In this document: in pieces, positions 43,460-53,019 of the stretch
How positions within the stretch are numbered: position 1 is the stretch's first letter
How the letters are laid out: each line of letters begins with the position of its first letter
Origin: Saccharomycopsis fibuligera x Saccharomycopsis cf. fibuligera
Lineage: Eukaryota > Ascomycota > Saccharomycetes > Ascoideales > Saccharomycopsidaceae
NCBI GenBank assembly: GCA_001936135.1
Contig: CP012811.1
Location: forward strand, 2,480,001 to 2,544,000
Length of the DNA stretch: 64,000 bases
Reading direction: 5' to 3'
Notes under the pieces: generated by a model
Database searches by the model: none
The model's input: the letters and a program-made list of their open reading frames with translations, nothing else
Told to the model about the DNA's origin: nothing
Position numbers and translations under genes: made by a program

Positions 43460-45244
43460 ATGACCTTCGTCGCCCCGTTCAAAAGACTCAAGTGGGGCTT
43501 CATTCCTGTCAAGAGACATGTTGAAGAAATACCTGATGCCAAAGACCCTGGCCTAGTGGCAGAGAACTACGAAGACGACATTGCAACTGCTACTACTTCT
43601 ACCAACAATGAGGAGAAACTAGAATACCGCGATGAAGCCAACAGAAAATGGTACAAATTCTTCGATGAATACGAGTACAGATTACCCAAAAACAAGGAAA
43701 ATCAAAGAAAATGGTACCATTGGTACAATCCTAATGACTCCAAAGCTGAAAGAAAATTATTACTCAAGATTGACGTATTGTTGACTTTTTACTCCATGGT
43801 GGCATATTGGGTGAAGTATTTGGATCAAACCAATTTGAACAATGCATACATTGGTGGCTTGAAAGAAGGTATTGGCATGAAGGGCAACGATTTAGTTAAC
43901 ACTCAAGTGGTCTTTACTGTTGGTTCAATTGTATTCCAGCTTCCATTCATGTACGTTCTTGTTGGATTACCATTAAACTACGTCTTGCCTTTTCTTGATC
44001 TCATTTGGTCAATTTTAACCATTTGCACTTATAGGGTCACCAGTGTAGCTGGATTGAAGGCTATTAGATTTTTTGTTTCTGCTTGCGAAGGTGGGGTTTA
44101 TTTGGCTTTCCAGTACTTGTTTGGTACATTTATATTTGAACCTGATCAAATTGCTAGAAGATCTATGGTTTATTATTTTGGTCAGTATTTAGGAGTGTTG
44201 ACTAGTGGGTTGCTCGCTGGTGCCATCGAAAGAAGTTTGAGTGGGGTCAATGGTTTAGCCGCCTGGCAATGGATCTTTATCATTGATGGTATTATCAGTG
44301 TAGTGGTTGGAGTATTGGGGTTCTATATGTTACCAGGTACACCAAATGACTGCTACTCAATCTTCTTTTCGGACGATGAAATCAGGCTCTTAAGAAAAAG
44401 ATTAAAGGAAAACCATACTGCTGCTAATCCAAGAGACTCTGTCAAATCGTTAGTCGATCTCAAGTTATGGAAAGATATTCTTACATCATGGGAAATTTAC
44501 GTGCTTTCCTTATGGAACATTTTTTGCTGGAATAACAACAACAGTACTTCTGGTGCTTATTTACTTTGGCTCAAATCTTTAACAAAAACTGATCCAAGTC
44601 TGGGTGCTACAGTGCAAAGATACGATCAGGGCAGGTTACAAGATTTGACGGCATTAACTCCCGGATTAGGGTTGCTCTGGTTGCTTTTAACATGTACATA
44701 TGCAGATTTATTCAGATCAAGATGGAGTGCAATTTTATGGTCTCAAGTTTTTAACATTATTGGTAATGTGATCTTAGCCGTTTGGGATGTCCCCGAGGGA
44801 GCCAAATGGTTTGCTTTTTGCTTGCAGTATTTTGGCTGGGCAATGGCCCCCGTGCTATACAGTTGGCAAAATGACATATGCAGAAGAGACGCGAGAAAAA
44901 GAGCAGTGATCTTGGTGACGATGAATATCTTGGCTAGTTCGTCAACTGCTTGGACATCAGTGTTGGTTTGGAAAACGGTGGAGCAGCCAAGATACTTGAA
45001 AGGGTTCTCGTTTACTGCGGCAGCGGCACTTGCGCTTTCAGTGTGGACTCCGGTGGTGTTGTGGTTTTATAAGAGACAGGAAAGGAAGTTTGCTAGACAG
45101 AATGGGATTGTGTTGTATAATTCTAAAACCGATCCTGAGTTCCTTGAAAGAGTGAAAGCTGGTGAGAGTGTTGATAAGGAGTCAATTGATTTAAAGTCTG
45201 AAAAGGTCGTTGTCAGTGAGGATCATCAATTGAAAAATGATTAA
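43460..45244 (+). CDS. SEO1: Seo1-like permease of the allantoate (Dal5) family
   Basis: Plasma-membrane major-facilitator permease of the anion:cation symporter (allantoate) family. Yeast Seo1 is linked to ethionine-sulfoxide sensitivity; the natural substrate is not settled. The 594-residue product has a cytosolic N-tail with [13 protein letters not shown], a Seo1 hallmark, then [20 protein letters not shown], about 12 membrane segments and a charged tail. Family landmarks include [71 protein letters not shown] and [20 protein letters not shown]. Similarity to Seo1 extends over the full length. No intron. An RRPE/PAC-like stretch precedes the TATA box, which is odd for a transporter. Confidence 0.9.
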   Translation: MTFVAPFKRLKWGFIPVKRHVEEIPDAKDPGLVAENYEDDIATATTSTNNEEKLEYRDEANRKWYKFFDEYEYRLPKNKENQRKWYHWYNPNDSKAERKLLLKIDVLLTFYSMVAYWVKYLDQTNLNNAYIGGLKEGIGMKGNDLVNTQVVFTVGSIVFQLPFMYVLVGLPLNYVLPFLDLIWSILTICTYRVTSVAGLKAIRFFVSACEGGVYLAFQYLFGTFIFEPDQIARRSMVYYFGQYLGVLTSGLLAGAIERSLSGVNGLAAWQWIFIIDGIISVVVGVLGFYMLPGTPNDCYSIFFSDDEIRLLRKRLKENHTAANPRDSVKSLVDLKLWKDILTSWEIYVLSLWNIFCWNNNNSTSGAYLLWLKSLTKTDPSLGATVQRYDQGRLQDLTALTPGLGLLWLLLTCTYADLFRSRWSAILWSQVFNIIGNVILAVWDVPEGAKWFAFCLQYFGWAMAPVLYSWQNDICRRDARKRAVILVTMNILASSSTAWTSVLVWKTVEQPRYLKGFSFTAAAALALSVWTPVVLWFYKRQERKFARQNGIVLYNSKTDPEFLERVKAGESVDKESIDLKSEKVVVSEDHQLKND

Positions 45245-45733
45245 TGCTTTATCTCATCTTGCTTGTTCATATTTTTTTTGTTCTGTTTTCGTATTTCTGT
45301 TTTAATACTTATTTGCTGTTTACCCTTAATACATAATATAGTCTATCACCTTCTTCTCACTATAGGGTTTCTTTGTTCTAAAGATTTTGTCTTGTAATAG
45401 TAAACTTCAAAGACTGTTTTATTTTTAACAACAAGGAAATCATCATGCATGTTGATTTATGCGTCATGCCATTAATGCATACTAATGCATAAATAACCGC
45501 CATCGCTCCAAATCATTGATGAGAAGAGCGAAAAAGAAATTTTTTTACTTTTTAGAAAAAAATTTTTTTTTTTTTTTTTCATATCTCTTCTACTCTCTGA
45601 TTCTCTTTCTCTCCCAAGTTACTTACTTCGTTTAATTCATCTTTCAACATCAAAGATATTTGGGCGAGCTCTTGCAAGGAACCCTTATTATAACCAAACA
45701 CTCAATCAACTAAAACCACTTACTAACATTACA
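45245..45733. other. SEO1-like 3' flank and SNU13 promoter
   Basis: Three ATGCAT sites at 45445-45490 (two within TAATGCATA), then GATGAG at 45518-45523 and an A/T-rich RRPE-like stretch near 45555-45570. No gene. Confidence 0.6.
45518..45570 (+). promoter_or_regulatory. PAC-like and RRPE-like elements of SNU13
   Basis: GATGAG (PAC core) at 45518-45523 and AAAAATTTT (RRPE core) within 45555-45570, about 165-215 bases before the ATG. This pair marks ribosome-biogenesis genes in yeasts, and Snu13 is a snoRNP protein. Assignment is inference from motif cores. Confidence 0.5.
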
Positions 45734-46114
45734 ATGTCTGCTCCAAACCCAAAAGCTTTCCCATTGGCCGACTCTGGCTTGTCTCAGCAAATCTTGGACG
45801 TTATCCAACAAGCCCAAAACTTGAGACAATTGAAAAAAGGTGCTAATGAAGCCACCAAGACTTTGAACAGAGGTATCTCTGAGTTCATTATCATGGCCGC
45901 TGATGCTGAACCTATTGAAATCTTGTTGCATTTACCATTGTTGTGTGAAGATAAAAACGTTCCTTATGTTTTTGTTCCATCAAAGACTGCTCTTGGTAGA
46001 GCTTGTGGGGTTTCTAGACCAGTTATTGCTGCTTCTGTTACCACCAACGATAGTTCTTCTATCAAGAACCAAATCTTTGCCATTAAGGACAAGATTGAAA
46101 CTCTTTTGATCTAA
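45734..46114 (+). CDS. SNU13: U4/U6.U5 and box C/D snoRNP protein Snu13
   Basis: L7Ae-family RNA-binding protein that binds kink-turns in U4 snRNA and box C/D snoRNAs, serving both splicing and rRNA modification. The product is 126 residues, exactly the family length. Motifs include [15 protein letters not shown] (the RNA-contact loop), [42 protein letters not shown] and the end [10 protein letters not shown]. Codons are strongly biased (TTG, GCT, AAG), with no in-frame CTG seen. The gene converges on the next, minus-strand gene. Confidence 0.97.
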   Translation: MSAPNPKAFPLADSGLSQQILDVIQQAQNLRQLKKGANEATKTLNRGISEFIIMAADAEPIEILLHLPLLCEDKNVPYVFVPSKTALGRACGVSRPVIAASVTTNDSSSIKNQIFAIKDKIETLLI

Positions 46115-46554
46115 GCTTTTTTTGTTGAATGTTATCTAAAAAGTTTGTTTATTAAATTTATTTTTTGGTGGCTTGAGGTGCTTGGTAGGTGGAATTATCT
46201 ATCTGTATTTTAGTTACTCAGTTGATAATATACTGTTAATTGTTAATTATTAATTATTGATTGTCAATTGTTGATTTTTCTCTCTCTTCTTTCATTGTTA
46301 TTTATTCTAATTCATTTACAAGGCGGTGTAAAAATATAAAAAAGGCTTTTATTTGCTATTTGTTTAAATTTCTAAGATGTGTACTTTAATAGATTGGAAC
46401 CATTGATATTTGCATTGCCATTATCATTATTACTACTAGTGTTACTCTTTTTCGACAGGTTACCTGCAGTCAATTTCATTACACGTCTAGCTATTGTAGA
46501 AATTAATTATTATATACAGTCAATTACTATAAAGTTTACTATTAAATTTACAAA
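46115..46554. other. Convergent 3' flanks of SNU13 and the DDB1-like gene
   Basis: AT-rich, with repeated TTAATTATTAATTATTGA near 46235-46262. No gene seen. Confidence 0.6.
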
Positions 46555-49500
46555 TCACAAGCCAAACCCAAGCGAACTCAAAAACACAACCCTTTGCAAA
46601 AATTCTAACTCCTGAAAAGTCAAATATGCCTGCTGTATATTCTCCGGCAACTTCAATACTTTTTGAAAAACCGTACCATCAATAAAATTAAAATGGCCAA
46701 GCTCACTCGTGCTGGTACCAACATTATGGACGTTTCTATAGCTATCGAACCCAAGCAAATGGCCCACATTATCATTGATATTTTCTGCCATGTTTGGCTT
46801 CTTTATTGAGTTTGTTTCCAAAATCTGGAAAATTTTCAATACTTTGTTTTGCAAAAATTGCAAAGTTGACGATAATTCATTGGATCTAACTATTGTCAAA
46901 TTGTAGATTCCTCCAGTGGCAGAACCAGCTAACGTCAACGGGATCATGTTTGCCTTAATATCAATTTGCGCATTCTTTAACTGAGTTGTCATATCAGATG
47001 ACACATCTTGGTTATCTTGTTGCTGCTGTTGCTGTTGCTGTTGCAATGCAGATTCATCTTTTAAACTTGTACCAACCACATCACTGATTTTGCTGATGGC
47101 TCGAATTGGTAACAGACGCATCAAATTAATATTATCCTGAAAATTAAATCTGCTTCGAATTGATCTTTTTTCAATGTTCAATTCTCTCATCTTATCATCA
47201 TTATTATTATTGACATCATTGCCATCTTGCAGCAATACGTTTTTCCCACTTAGATAGAAATTGTTCCCAATATCAGTACTGAAACAAACTGAAGAACTCA
47301 CCGCTGCAACATCAACCCCTGGTGCCCCACTATTATAATTATTATTACCACTAATGGGCTCTAAATCACTAATGCCGATCTCGACGGGCATCTCGTAATC
47401 CTCGTATCTATTAGCTACCGCATAATCACTAACGGTATAAATCTCATTAGCCAAGCTCCGGCTACTAGAATACTTGATCAGACTGATTTTGAAGCTCAAC
47501 AACCCTTGGAAAATGTCATTTAAGAAAACTACATTGTCAGCTGAGGTCACACGAGAGGTGAAATTTAGAGCAATTTTTTGCTCAAAGGATTTGCGAATGT
47601 AGAATTGTTTGCTTGATGGCTTGTAGTTTAGCCTAAAAATTCCGGTTCTGTTGCCTGTGGCTAGGATGAGTCTATATCCGAAATTGGCAATTGAGTAATA
47701 GTCGCTGCTGCTGTTGGTTTTGTAAGACATTTCATGATGTACCTTATGGTTTCCATCAGAAGAGTCCAAGTCAACTGCAAATAACTTAAATTCAGAAATG
47801 ATTATCTCTTGGCCATCACTAGAATCTTCATTCTCAACCCTTATTTTACTTTTACGTTTCCTATCACCATAGAACGCCTCATGGTTTCGCAAAAATGTAA
47901 GCTTTTTGCATTTTGTCAAAATCATGAACTTGTTGAGTAGCATTTTTTGCAAGTCTATTGACGTCTTATCTTCAAATTCAAAAAATTTTGCCGTGTTTAA
48001 TTCACTGGTTTTGGGAAGTTGATAATTTGTGCGAATGATGTCGATTGCTTCGTAGCCTGGTAAGAAGAACGTGTCTAGCAAACTAAACGATTTGGTGTTA
48101 ATAAGATGAAGTTTGCTTACTACTGTTGCGGCTTTTGCCAGGCTGTTGTCATCATCGTTGTCATTATTGCTGTATGCGCTTTGGTTGTGATTATTGGACG
48201 ATGGGAATTTGTTGGTTATCACAACGGCTAGATCAAATTCAGCAAATATGAGAAACTTTCTTATTATCCCATCTACCAGTATCGAGTTGATAAAAGTGTT
48301 AAAAGTTATCAGTGGTTGATAACTATGGCTGTTGCTGCCGCTAGTATCGCTGGTTAATGAGTAATGGGCGTCAAAAGTGGTGAATTTGTCATTAATGCTT
48401 CTCGATGTAACTTTGCGAGATTTGTTTCTAGTACTTGAATGTGATTTGCGTATTTCTTTATCATCACCATCACCATCATCATCATCATCACTTTCATCTT
48501 CCTCTTTGTGTTCCTCTTTTTTGTCTTTTGTACCCTTTAGAGCTTTTTGAGGAATTGCTAACACTTTGTGTATACAAAATTCCCCATTTTGGTTTGACCC
48601 TTCGATAAAATAAATCTCCCCATTGTAAACGAACTCGCTAGAGCCTTTTAATGAGGAAGATATCAAAGATGACGAGGATGACGCCCCACTCACATTAAGC
48701 TTCCCAAAATCATACACAATATGATCAGCTTTAGACAATGACTTAAAGCAACATAGTTGCAAATTAAGCAAATACACATCGTTGTTGGTTTTCAAATAGT
48801 ACACAATGTTATTTTTATTACTTATCAAATTTGATTTTTCCAATTCTATGGTCAGTTTACCAAATTCGTAAAGGAGGTAGTCTGACCTCTTGAGATTAAG
48901 TATGTCTCCTTTGTTGTTGCTGCTATTATTGCTGTGGAAAATAGTGCTTAGCCTAATGACTGCTAGTTGACTATTTATGTTTGCACCAACTAAGACGCTA
49001 TTTGCTTCGGTATTTTCTGCCAGTTTTTGTTCATTTACACTGTCGCTGTTTTTGTCTTGTAACAGTGCCATGGTGTCTAGAAACAACGACGTGAATGCCG
49101 ATGTAGCAAGTTTAAACTGTACTATCTTGAATATTAAATTACTTTCATAATCACCATCATTATTACTTTTGACACTGCTTTGTCTCAAAACTGCCACATT
49201 GCCTTCCCAGTCTGATAAGACTAAATATAAACGGTTATTAATTATTTTGCAGTTAAATGCCGAAATCTCATGTTGGATAGTCATTGCGGGCAATGGTATG
49301 GTTTGGTCAATGTTAGATACAAAATTTATAAACCGTACGTATAGTTGGTCAGTTTCTTTAGCTTTGCAAAGACAATAGAAGCTATAGTTTTCTTTAATGG
49401 CGAATTTTTGCAAATTTTGAAGTGGCTTGTGGCCTTGTTTGACAAGAACAAGTTTATTATTGGTATTGGTATAGATATTTTCATTTTTTGATAGCTCAAT

Positions 49501-51378
49501 TTCAAAGGCAATAATTTCTTGCATAGTCACAAAATAAAGATACAGTCCATGATAAGATACTTCCAACAAGTCCACAAATTCATAAATTTGGTCAATTTCA
49601 AGGGCTTTTTTATCAAATTTGTTTCTTTCATTTACCGTTTCCGTGTCCGATGATTCATTGGGCACGATTAAAGTAGCTAGCACACGATTGTTGTGAAAAT
49701 ACTCTATCAATAATATAGAAGTGCTTCCCACTTTGAAGCACCACATATTTCTCAATGGTGATTGTTCTTCTTTTTTGGCAATTTGATGAGCAGGAAAACA
49801 ATTTACCACTACCGTGTTCAACCCTCGACTGTAGCTTTTGAATTCGCTAGAGTGTAAATTTCCCGAGGCAGAGAAAATTGCTGTTTGAGTGAAGTTGCTA
49901 AGCAGCTTGAATTGACTAGTTGCATCTTTTTTCAAGAGAGCCAATGCATTGGAAATATTTTTATTAGCGAGCGGACCGTTACTAGGATTATTATTGCTGC
50001 TGGTAAATAATTCTTCAAAAAATGGTGGATGAGACCCGCTAAATCCCAAGTCTGTGATAGGACCATTACTAAATTCACCCAAATATTGTACCACCGAAAT
50101 ATATGGTTCAGTGTTATTGATTTTAAAAATCACTGAATTGCTCACCTGCGAAGTAACCATAAAATAATTTTTGTCCAAATGTAATAATGTGTCGCTATAG
50201 TTTATTCTCCCTAATTCAACCTCGTCCCATTCTGAGATTTCGATGGGCAGGTGAATGGTAATGTCAGAGGCATAGGAACTATTTCTAGTGGTTGTGAGGG
50301 TTTCTGGAATGGATATGGATACACCAGATAGGTATAAAGTGCAATCTGATGATAACGAGAGAACTCTATAAGTCGTTACCAGGCCATTTACTTCACTTGT
50401 TTGGTTATGCGAATCTATAATAAGGTGAGAAATTATCAGTCGTGTTGATTTTGTGGCCGTTTGAGTCTTTTGCATTATGTTATATTTGCTGCTTGTTAGT
50501 GTTACTAGCTCATACAGATTTCCACTACCGGCATCGGGGTTCCTTATTGCCTTTTTTGCATTATTGGGAAGTGGTAAGTAAACCAGATTTTTACCAGAAC
50601 AAAAAAGCAATCCTGAAGAGTACGGATCAGCATTTGAAGCCAAATTAATAAAACGGTTAGGGAATTCAATTACATTGGGAAGATCAGTTAGTGAATGATT
50701 CGACAATACTTTTAAAGAAGAGCTATCAAATTCATAAAAATCAAGGCTTGGGCTGTTCATGGACAACGTGGTCAAAATTACAATGTAAAAATTTTTGCGA
50801 GTGGCATTGACTGTCTCTAGCTGAATAACTGAGGATATCTTTGTGTTTATTATTGATCGCTGTTGGAAAATGGAGTGTGTATTTCTAGATCTAGTAATTT
50901 TGGCTAATGATTCTTTGTTTTTCTCTAAGGCTTGAGCTGCCACAGAGCTGCTCAATTTAATAATCTCAAGGACACCAGCATGTGTGTGGAGTACCAATAG
51001 GTTTAAAAGTTGGTTTACTTTGATGTGTATACTGGATGCCTTTGGTAAAGATGAAGTAATGGATATTTTTTCAAGCGAACAAATACCGCGATTGCCGCTA
51101 AATCCCATTGCGTATATTTGCAAAGATTTAGTAAGAGCCAACAAGATATAAGCGCCGGGACATTGATGATTTGCTTCTGGTCTATAAACGGCACAACTGA
51201 TAATGGTATCATACAAAGACACCGAGTGCTGTAATTTCAAGCCATTCTCTTGAATAGAATAGACTTCTAATGAATTGAGTTTTGCCAACACGAGATCTGG
51301 GTTGCTGGAGGTGAAGGGAACATAGAACGATTGCACCACCGTGGTTGGCTCTTGGATTGCGGAAAGCAACAATGACAT
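46555..51378 (-). CDS. Large DDB1/CPSF-A family beta-propeller protein, probably Mms1-type
   Basis: A 1607-residue member of the DDB1/CPSF160/SF3b130 superfamily of three-propeller scaffolds. The start IQEPTTVVQSFYVPFTSSNP followed by VLAKLNSLEVYSIQENGL resembles the DDB1 N-terminus (KPTAVNG... [21 protein letters not shown]). YLGEFSNGPITDLGF near 430 matches the propeller-join segment, and HFNFIDGTVFQKVLKLPE near 1577-1594 matches the CPSF-A end motif IDGDLI. Yeasts have three such proteins: Cft1, Rse1 and Mms1. The N-terminus is unlike the typical Cft1 and Rse1 starts, and the divergence and length fit Mms1, the Rtt101 ubiquitin-ligase adaptor. That choice is inference, so no symbol is given. 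Insertions include an acidic run (near 950), Asn-rich spots and a Gln run near 1450. Confidence 0.8.
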   Translation of the reverse strand: MSLLLSAIQEPTTVVQSFYVPFTSSNPDLVLAKLNSLEVYSIQENGLKLQHSVSLYDTIISCAVYRPEANHQCPGAYILLALTKSLQIYAMGFSGNRGICSLEKISITSSLPKASSIHIKVNQLLNLLVLHTHAGVLEIIKLSSSVAAQALEKNKESLAKITRSRNTHSIFQQRSIINTKISSVIQLETVNATRKNFYIVILTTLSMNSPSLDFYEFDSSSLKVLSNHSLTDLPNVIEFPNRFINLASNADPYSSGLLFCSGKNLVYLPLPNNAKKAIRNPDAGSGNLYELVTLTSSKYNIMQKTQTATKSTRLIISHLIIDSHNQTSEVNGLVTTYRVLSLSSDCTLYLSGVSISIPETLTTTRNSSYASDITIHLPIEISEWDEVELGRINYSDTLLHLDKNYFMVTSQVSNSVIFKINNTEPYISVVQYLGEFSNGPITDLGFSGSHPPFFEELFTSSNNNPSNGPLANKNISNALALLKKDATSQFKLLSNFTQTAIFSASGNLHSSEFKSYSRGLNTVVVNCFPAHQIAKKEEQSPLRNMWCFKVGSTSILLIEYFHNNRVLATLIVPNESSDTETVNERNKFDKKALEIDQIYEFVDLLEVSYHGLYLYFVTMQEIIAFEIELSKNENIYTNTNNKLVLVKQGHKPLQNLQKFAIKENYSFYCLCKAKETDQLYVRFINFVSNIDQTIPLPAMTIQHEISAFNCKIINNRLYLVLSDWEGNVAVLRQSSVKSNNDGDYESNLIFKIVQFKLATSAFTSLFLDTMALLQDKNSDSVNEQKLAENTEANSVLVGANINSQLAVIRLSTIFHSNNSSNNKGDILNLKRSDYLLYEFGKLTIELEKSNLISNKNNIVYYLKTNNDVYLLNLQLCCFKSLSKADHIVYDFGKLNVSGASSSSSLISSSLKGSSEFVYNGEIYFIEGSNQNGEFCIHKVLAIPQKALKGTKDKKEEHKEEDESDDDDDGDGDDKEIRKSHSSTRNKSRKVTSRSINDKFTTFDAHYSLTSDTSGSNSHSYQPLITFNTFINSILVDGIIRKFLIFAEFDLAVVITNKFPSSNNHNQSAYSNNDNDDDNSLAKAATVVSKLHLINTKSFSLLDTFFLPGYEAIDIIRTNYQLPKTSELNTAKFFEFEDKTSIDLQKMLLNKFMILTKCKKLTFLRNHEAFYGDRKRKSKIRVENEDSSDGQEIIISEFKLFAVDLDSSDGNHKVHHEMSYKTNSSSDYYSIANFGYRLILATGNRTGIFRLNYKPSSKQFYIRKSFEQKIALNFTSRVTSADNVVFLNDIFQGLLSFKISLIKYSSSRSLANEIYTVSDYAVANRYEDYEMPVEIGISDLEPISGNNNYNSGAPGVDVAAVSSSVCFSTDIGNNFYLSGKNVLLQDGNDVNNNNDDKMRELNIEKRSIRSRFNFQDNINLMRLLPIRAISKISDVVGTSLKDESALQQQQQQQQQDNQDVSSDMTTQLKNAQIDIKANMIPLTLAGSATGGIYNLTIVRSNELSSTLQFLQNKVLKIFQILETNSIKKPNMAENINDNVGHLLGFDSYRNVHNVGTSTSELGHFNFIDGTVFQKVLKLPENIQQAYLTFQELEFLQRVVFLSSLGFGL

Positions 51379-51710
51379 GGGGCTCTTTTGAGGCTATTGC
51401 TGTGTGCTCTTGAAGATGGCAAAGACCATCATCAGAGCCTTCCGCGAGGTTCATTGAAGCGATGTTGAAAAGCGGTGGGCATTAAAGTGCAGACTGCCAA
51501 AGGTGAGGCAGGGTAGCTTGTGTATAATAGACCGCACAACGAGTGCCAATTAGCAATCCCCGCAAGCGATGAGATGGGCAATTATTGCCATCATTAACTA
51601 TAATTATACAAGTATAACACCCGGTAGAGATGGCAAAGAAGTAGAAGGCCCTGTTTTTACTGGTTTATTCTGGTTATTGACATTAATTACAGTATATAAT
51701 AGCACTGATC
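51379..51710. other. Divergent promoter region DDB1-like/FMP46
   Basis: Short shared upstream region, no gene. An in-frame stretch upstream of the FMP46 start is not part of the conserved protein. Confidence 0.55.
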
Positions 51711-52372
51711 ATGTCTCTCTTCAAATCCCTTCAGTCAATTCCTGGTGTAATCACCATCTTGTATGTATTGAGCGCCGAAGCTTCGTTAGCGCTTATTACC
51801 GTTCACACTCTGTGGACACAATGATTACAGTCAACCATAACATACTAACCAGCCAATTTAGCCACTCTCCAAGTAGCACAAATTCAGTCGATCTTCTCAA
51901 GATCCTCAACAAACATCAAGTAAGCAAGGCTCAAGATGCGGGCAACAAATCGTGGCTTTCAAAGTTCTTATCCCTTTCTTCCAGCGACTCTGCAAAAGAC
52001 ACCAAGGAATTGGACGAGATCTTAACTCGCGGCAACGACTTGCAAGTGTCAAACGACTTCAAAAACGCTCTCTACTACATTGACATACAGAACAAGTTCC
52101 CAACCGCCCAGCAGTTCAAGCTCATATTTGACTATCTTGACAAGGACCCCAAAAACCCAGCCACATACGAGGCGGTGTTTCCGAAATTGATAAGAAAAAA
52201 TAACAACCAATTAGTATTGCCAGAAAGCAAAATCCTCAAGGAGCTTGCCCTCAAACCCTTCTCAGAGATTTCTCCTGGATACTTCAATGTACCATTGGTG
52301 ATTGACTGGCAAAAGTGCAAGCTCAGAAACGAGGTAGTGGGCTTGGCTGACATTGTGGACGAGTATAAGTAG
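51711..52372 (+). CDS. FMP46: Fmp46-like putative mitochondrial redox protein, two exons
   Basis: Family of small mitochondrial proteins with a predicted redox (thioredoxin-like) fold and unknown substrate. Exon 1 is 51711-51760 (MSLFKSLQSIPGVITI) and exon 2 is 51862-52372, separated by an intron with GTATGT, TACTAAC and TTTAG; the junction codon TT+C gives Phe, so the start reads ITIFHSPSST, comparable to ISLFTNDIAS in yeast Fmp46. The spliced product is 186 residues. It shares YYIDIQNKFPTAQQFKLI with the yeast IANRFPTWDQLQ segment and ends VIDWQKCKLRNEVVGLADIV against VDWENKLVGNEPADID. It is longer than the 133 of baker's yeast because of a Ser/Asp-rich insert near 30-65. The continuous frame starting at 51569 reads through the intron and is wrong. 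Confidence 0.88.
51761..51861 (+). other. FMP46 intron
   Basis: 101 bases, GTATGT at 51761, TACTAAC near 51843-51849, 3' site ATTTAG at 51861. It has no stop in the exon-2 frame. Confidence 0.9.
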
Positions 52373-53019
52373 AGTTTTTTGGTATTGTCGTTGCTGTTGA
52401 AGTAGCATAAAAGCCACTACTATCTGCGCTGCTTCACCCTGTATATAAAAATCATAATATTAAATGGCTATATGTAGCTAGACTGTCAACTGTATTGCTT
52501 TCTATTATCTGTGTTTCTATTGTATTCTTGACTGTTGATTGACTCTTGAGCACCTAAAGGCCGCAGCGCTTTGCTCGAGTGTCGCACTGCCACATACCGA
52601 TCGAGCGCCTCTTTTTCCCGCTGTCCTTCTTCCTCTTCTCCTTGTTTCTGTTCTTGTTTCTGTTCTTCCTCTTCCTTTCCTTCTCAACCTCCATATCACC
52701 AAATAAATACCAGCTATAACTCGCCACGGAAAACTTTTTTGTTCTGTTCGCTTTATTCGCATCCCTTCGTTTGCTGTTTCAGACTCCTTGCCACATCCAT
52801 CTTCTCTGTTGCTGTTCAGTGGCCTCGCTGGCTTGTACACACACCTTGTTGCCCCGTTAGCCACCCCAGTGCGCTTAGCGCTGCTTCTATTAGTGCTTCC
52901 ACTGATTCTGAATAAAGTGGTTGGCACAACAGTTTAACAACAGGTTTTTATATTCCATCATCATAACCGCCACCCTAATCCAAGTTTCTCACTCTTCAGG
53001 GGCTCTTTTTTTTTAGGAG
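52373..53019. other. FMP46 3' flank and HUL4 promoter
   Basis: Pyrimidine-rich from about 52610 to 52700, giving Ser/Cys/Phe-rich spurious frames. No supported gene. Confidence 0.55.

Noticed and set aside
46555-51378. Identification as CFT1 or RSE1
   Set aside because: The N-terminus resembles DDB1 more than either protein; I left the symbol empty rather than choose.
52517-52927. Two overlapping opposite-strand frames upstream of HUL4
   Set aside because: Both come from one pyrimidine-rich leader (Ser/Cys/Phe on one strand, Arg/Glu/Lys on the other).
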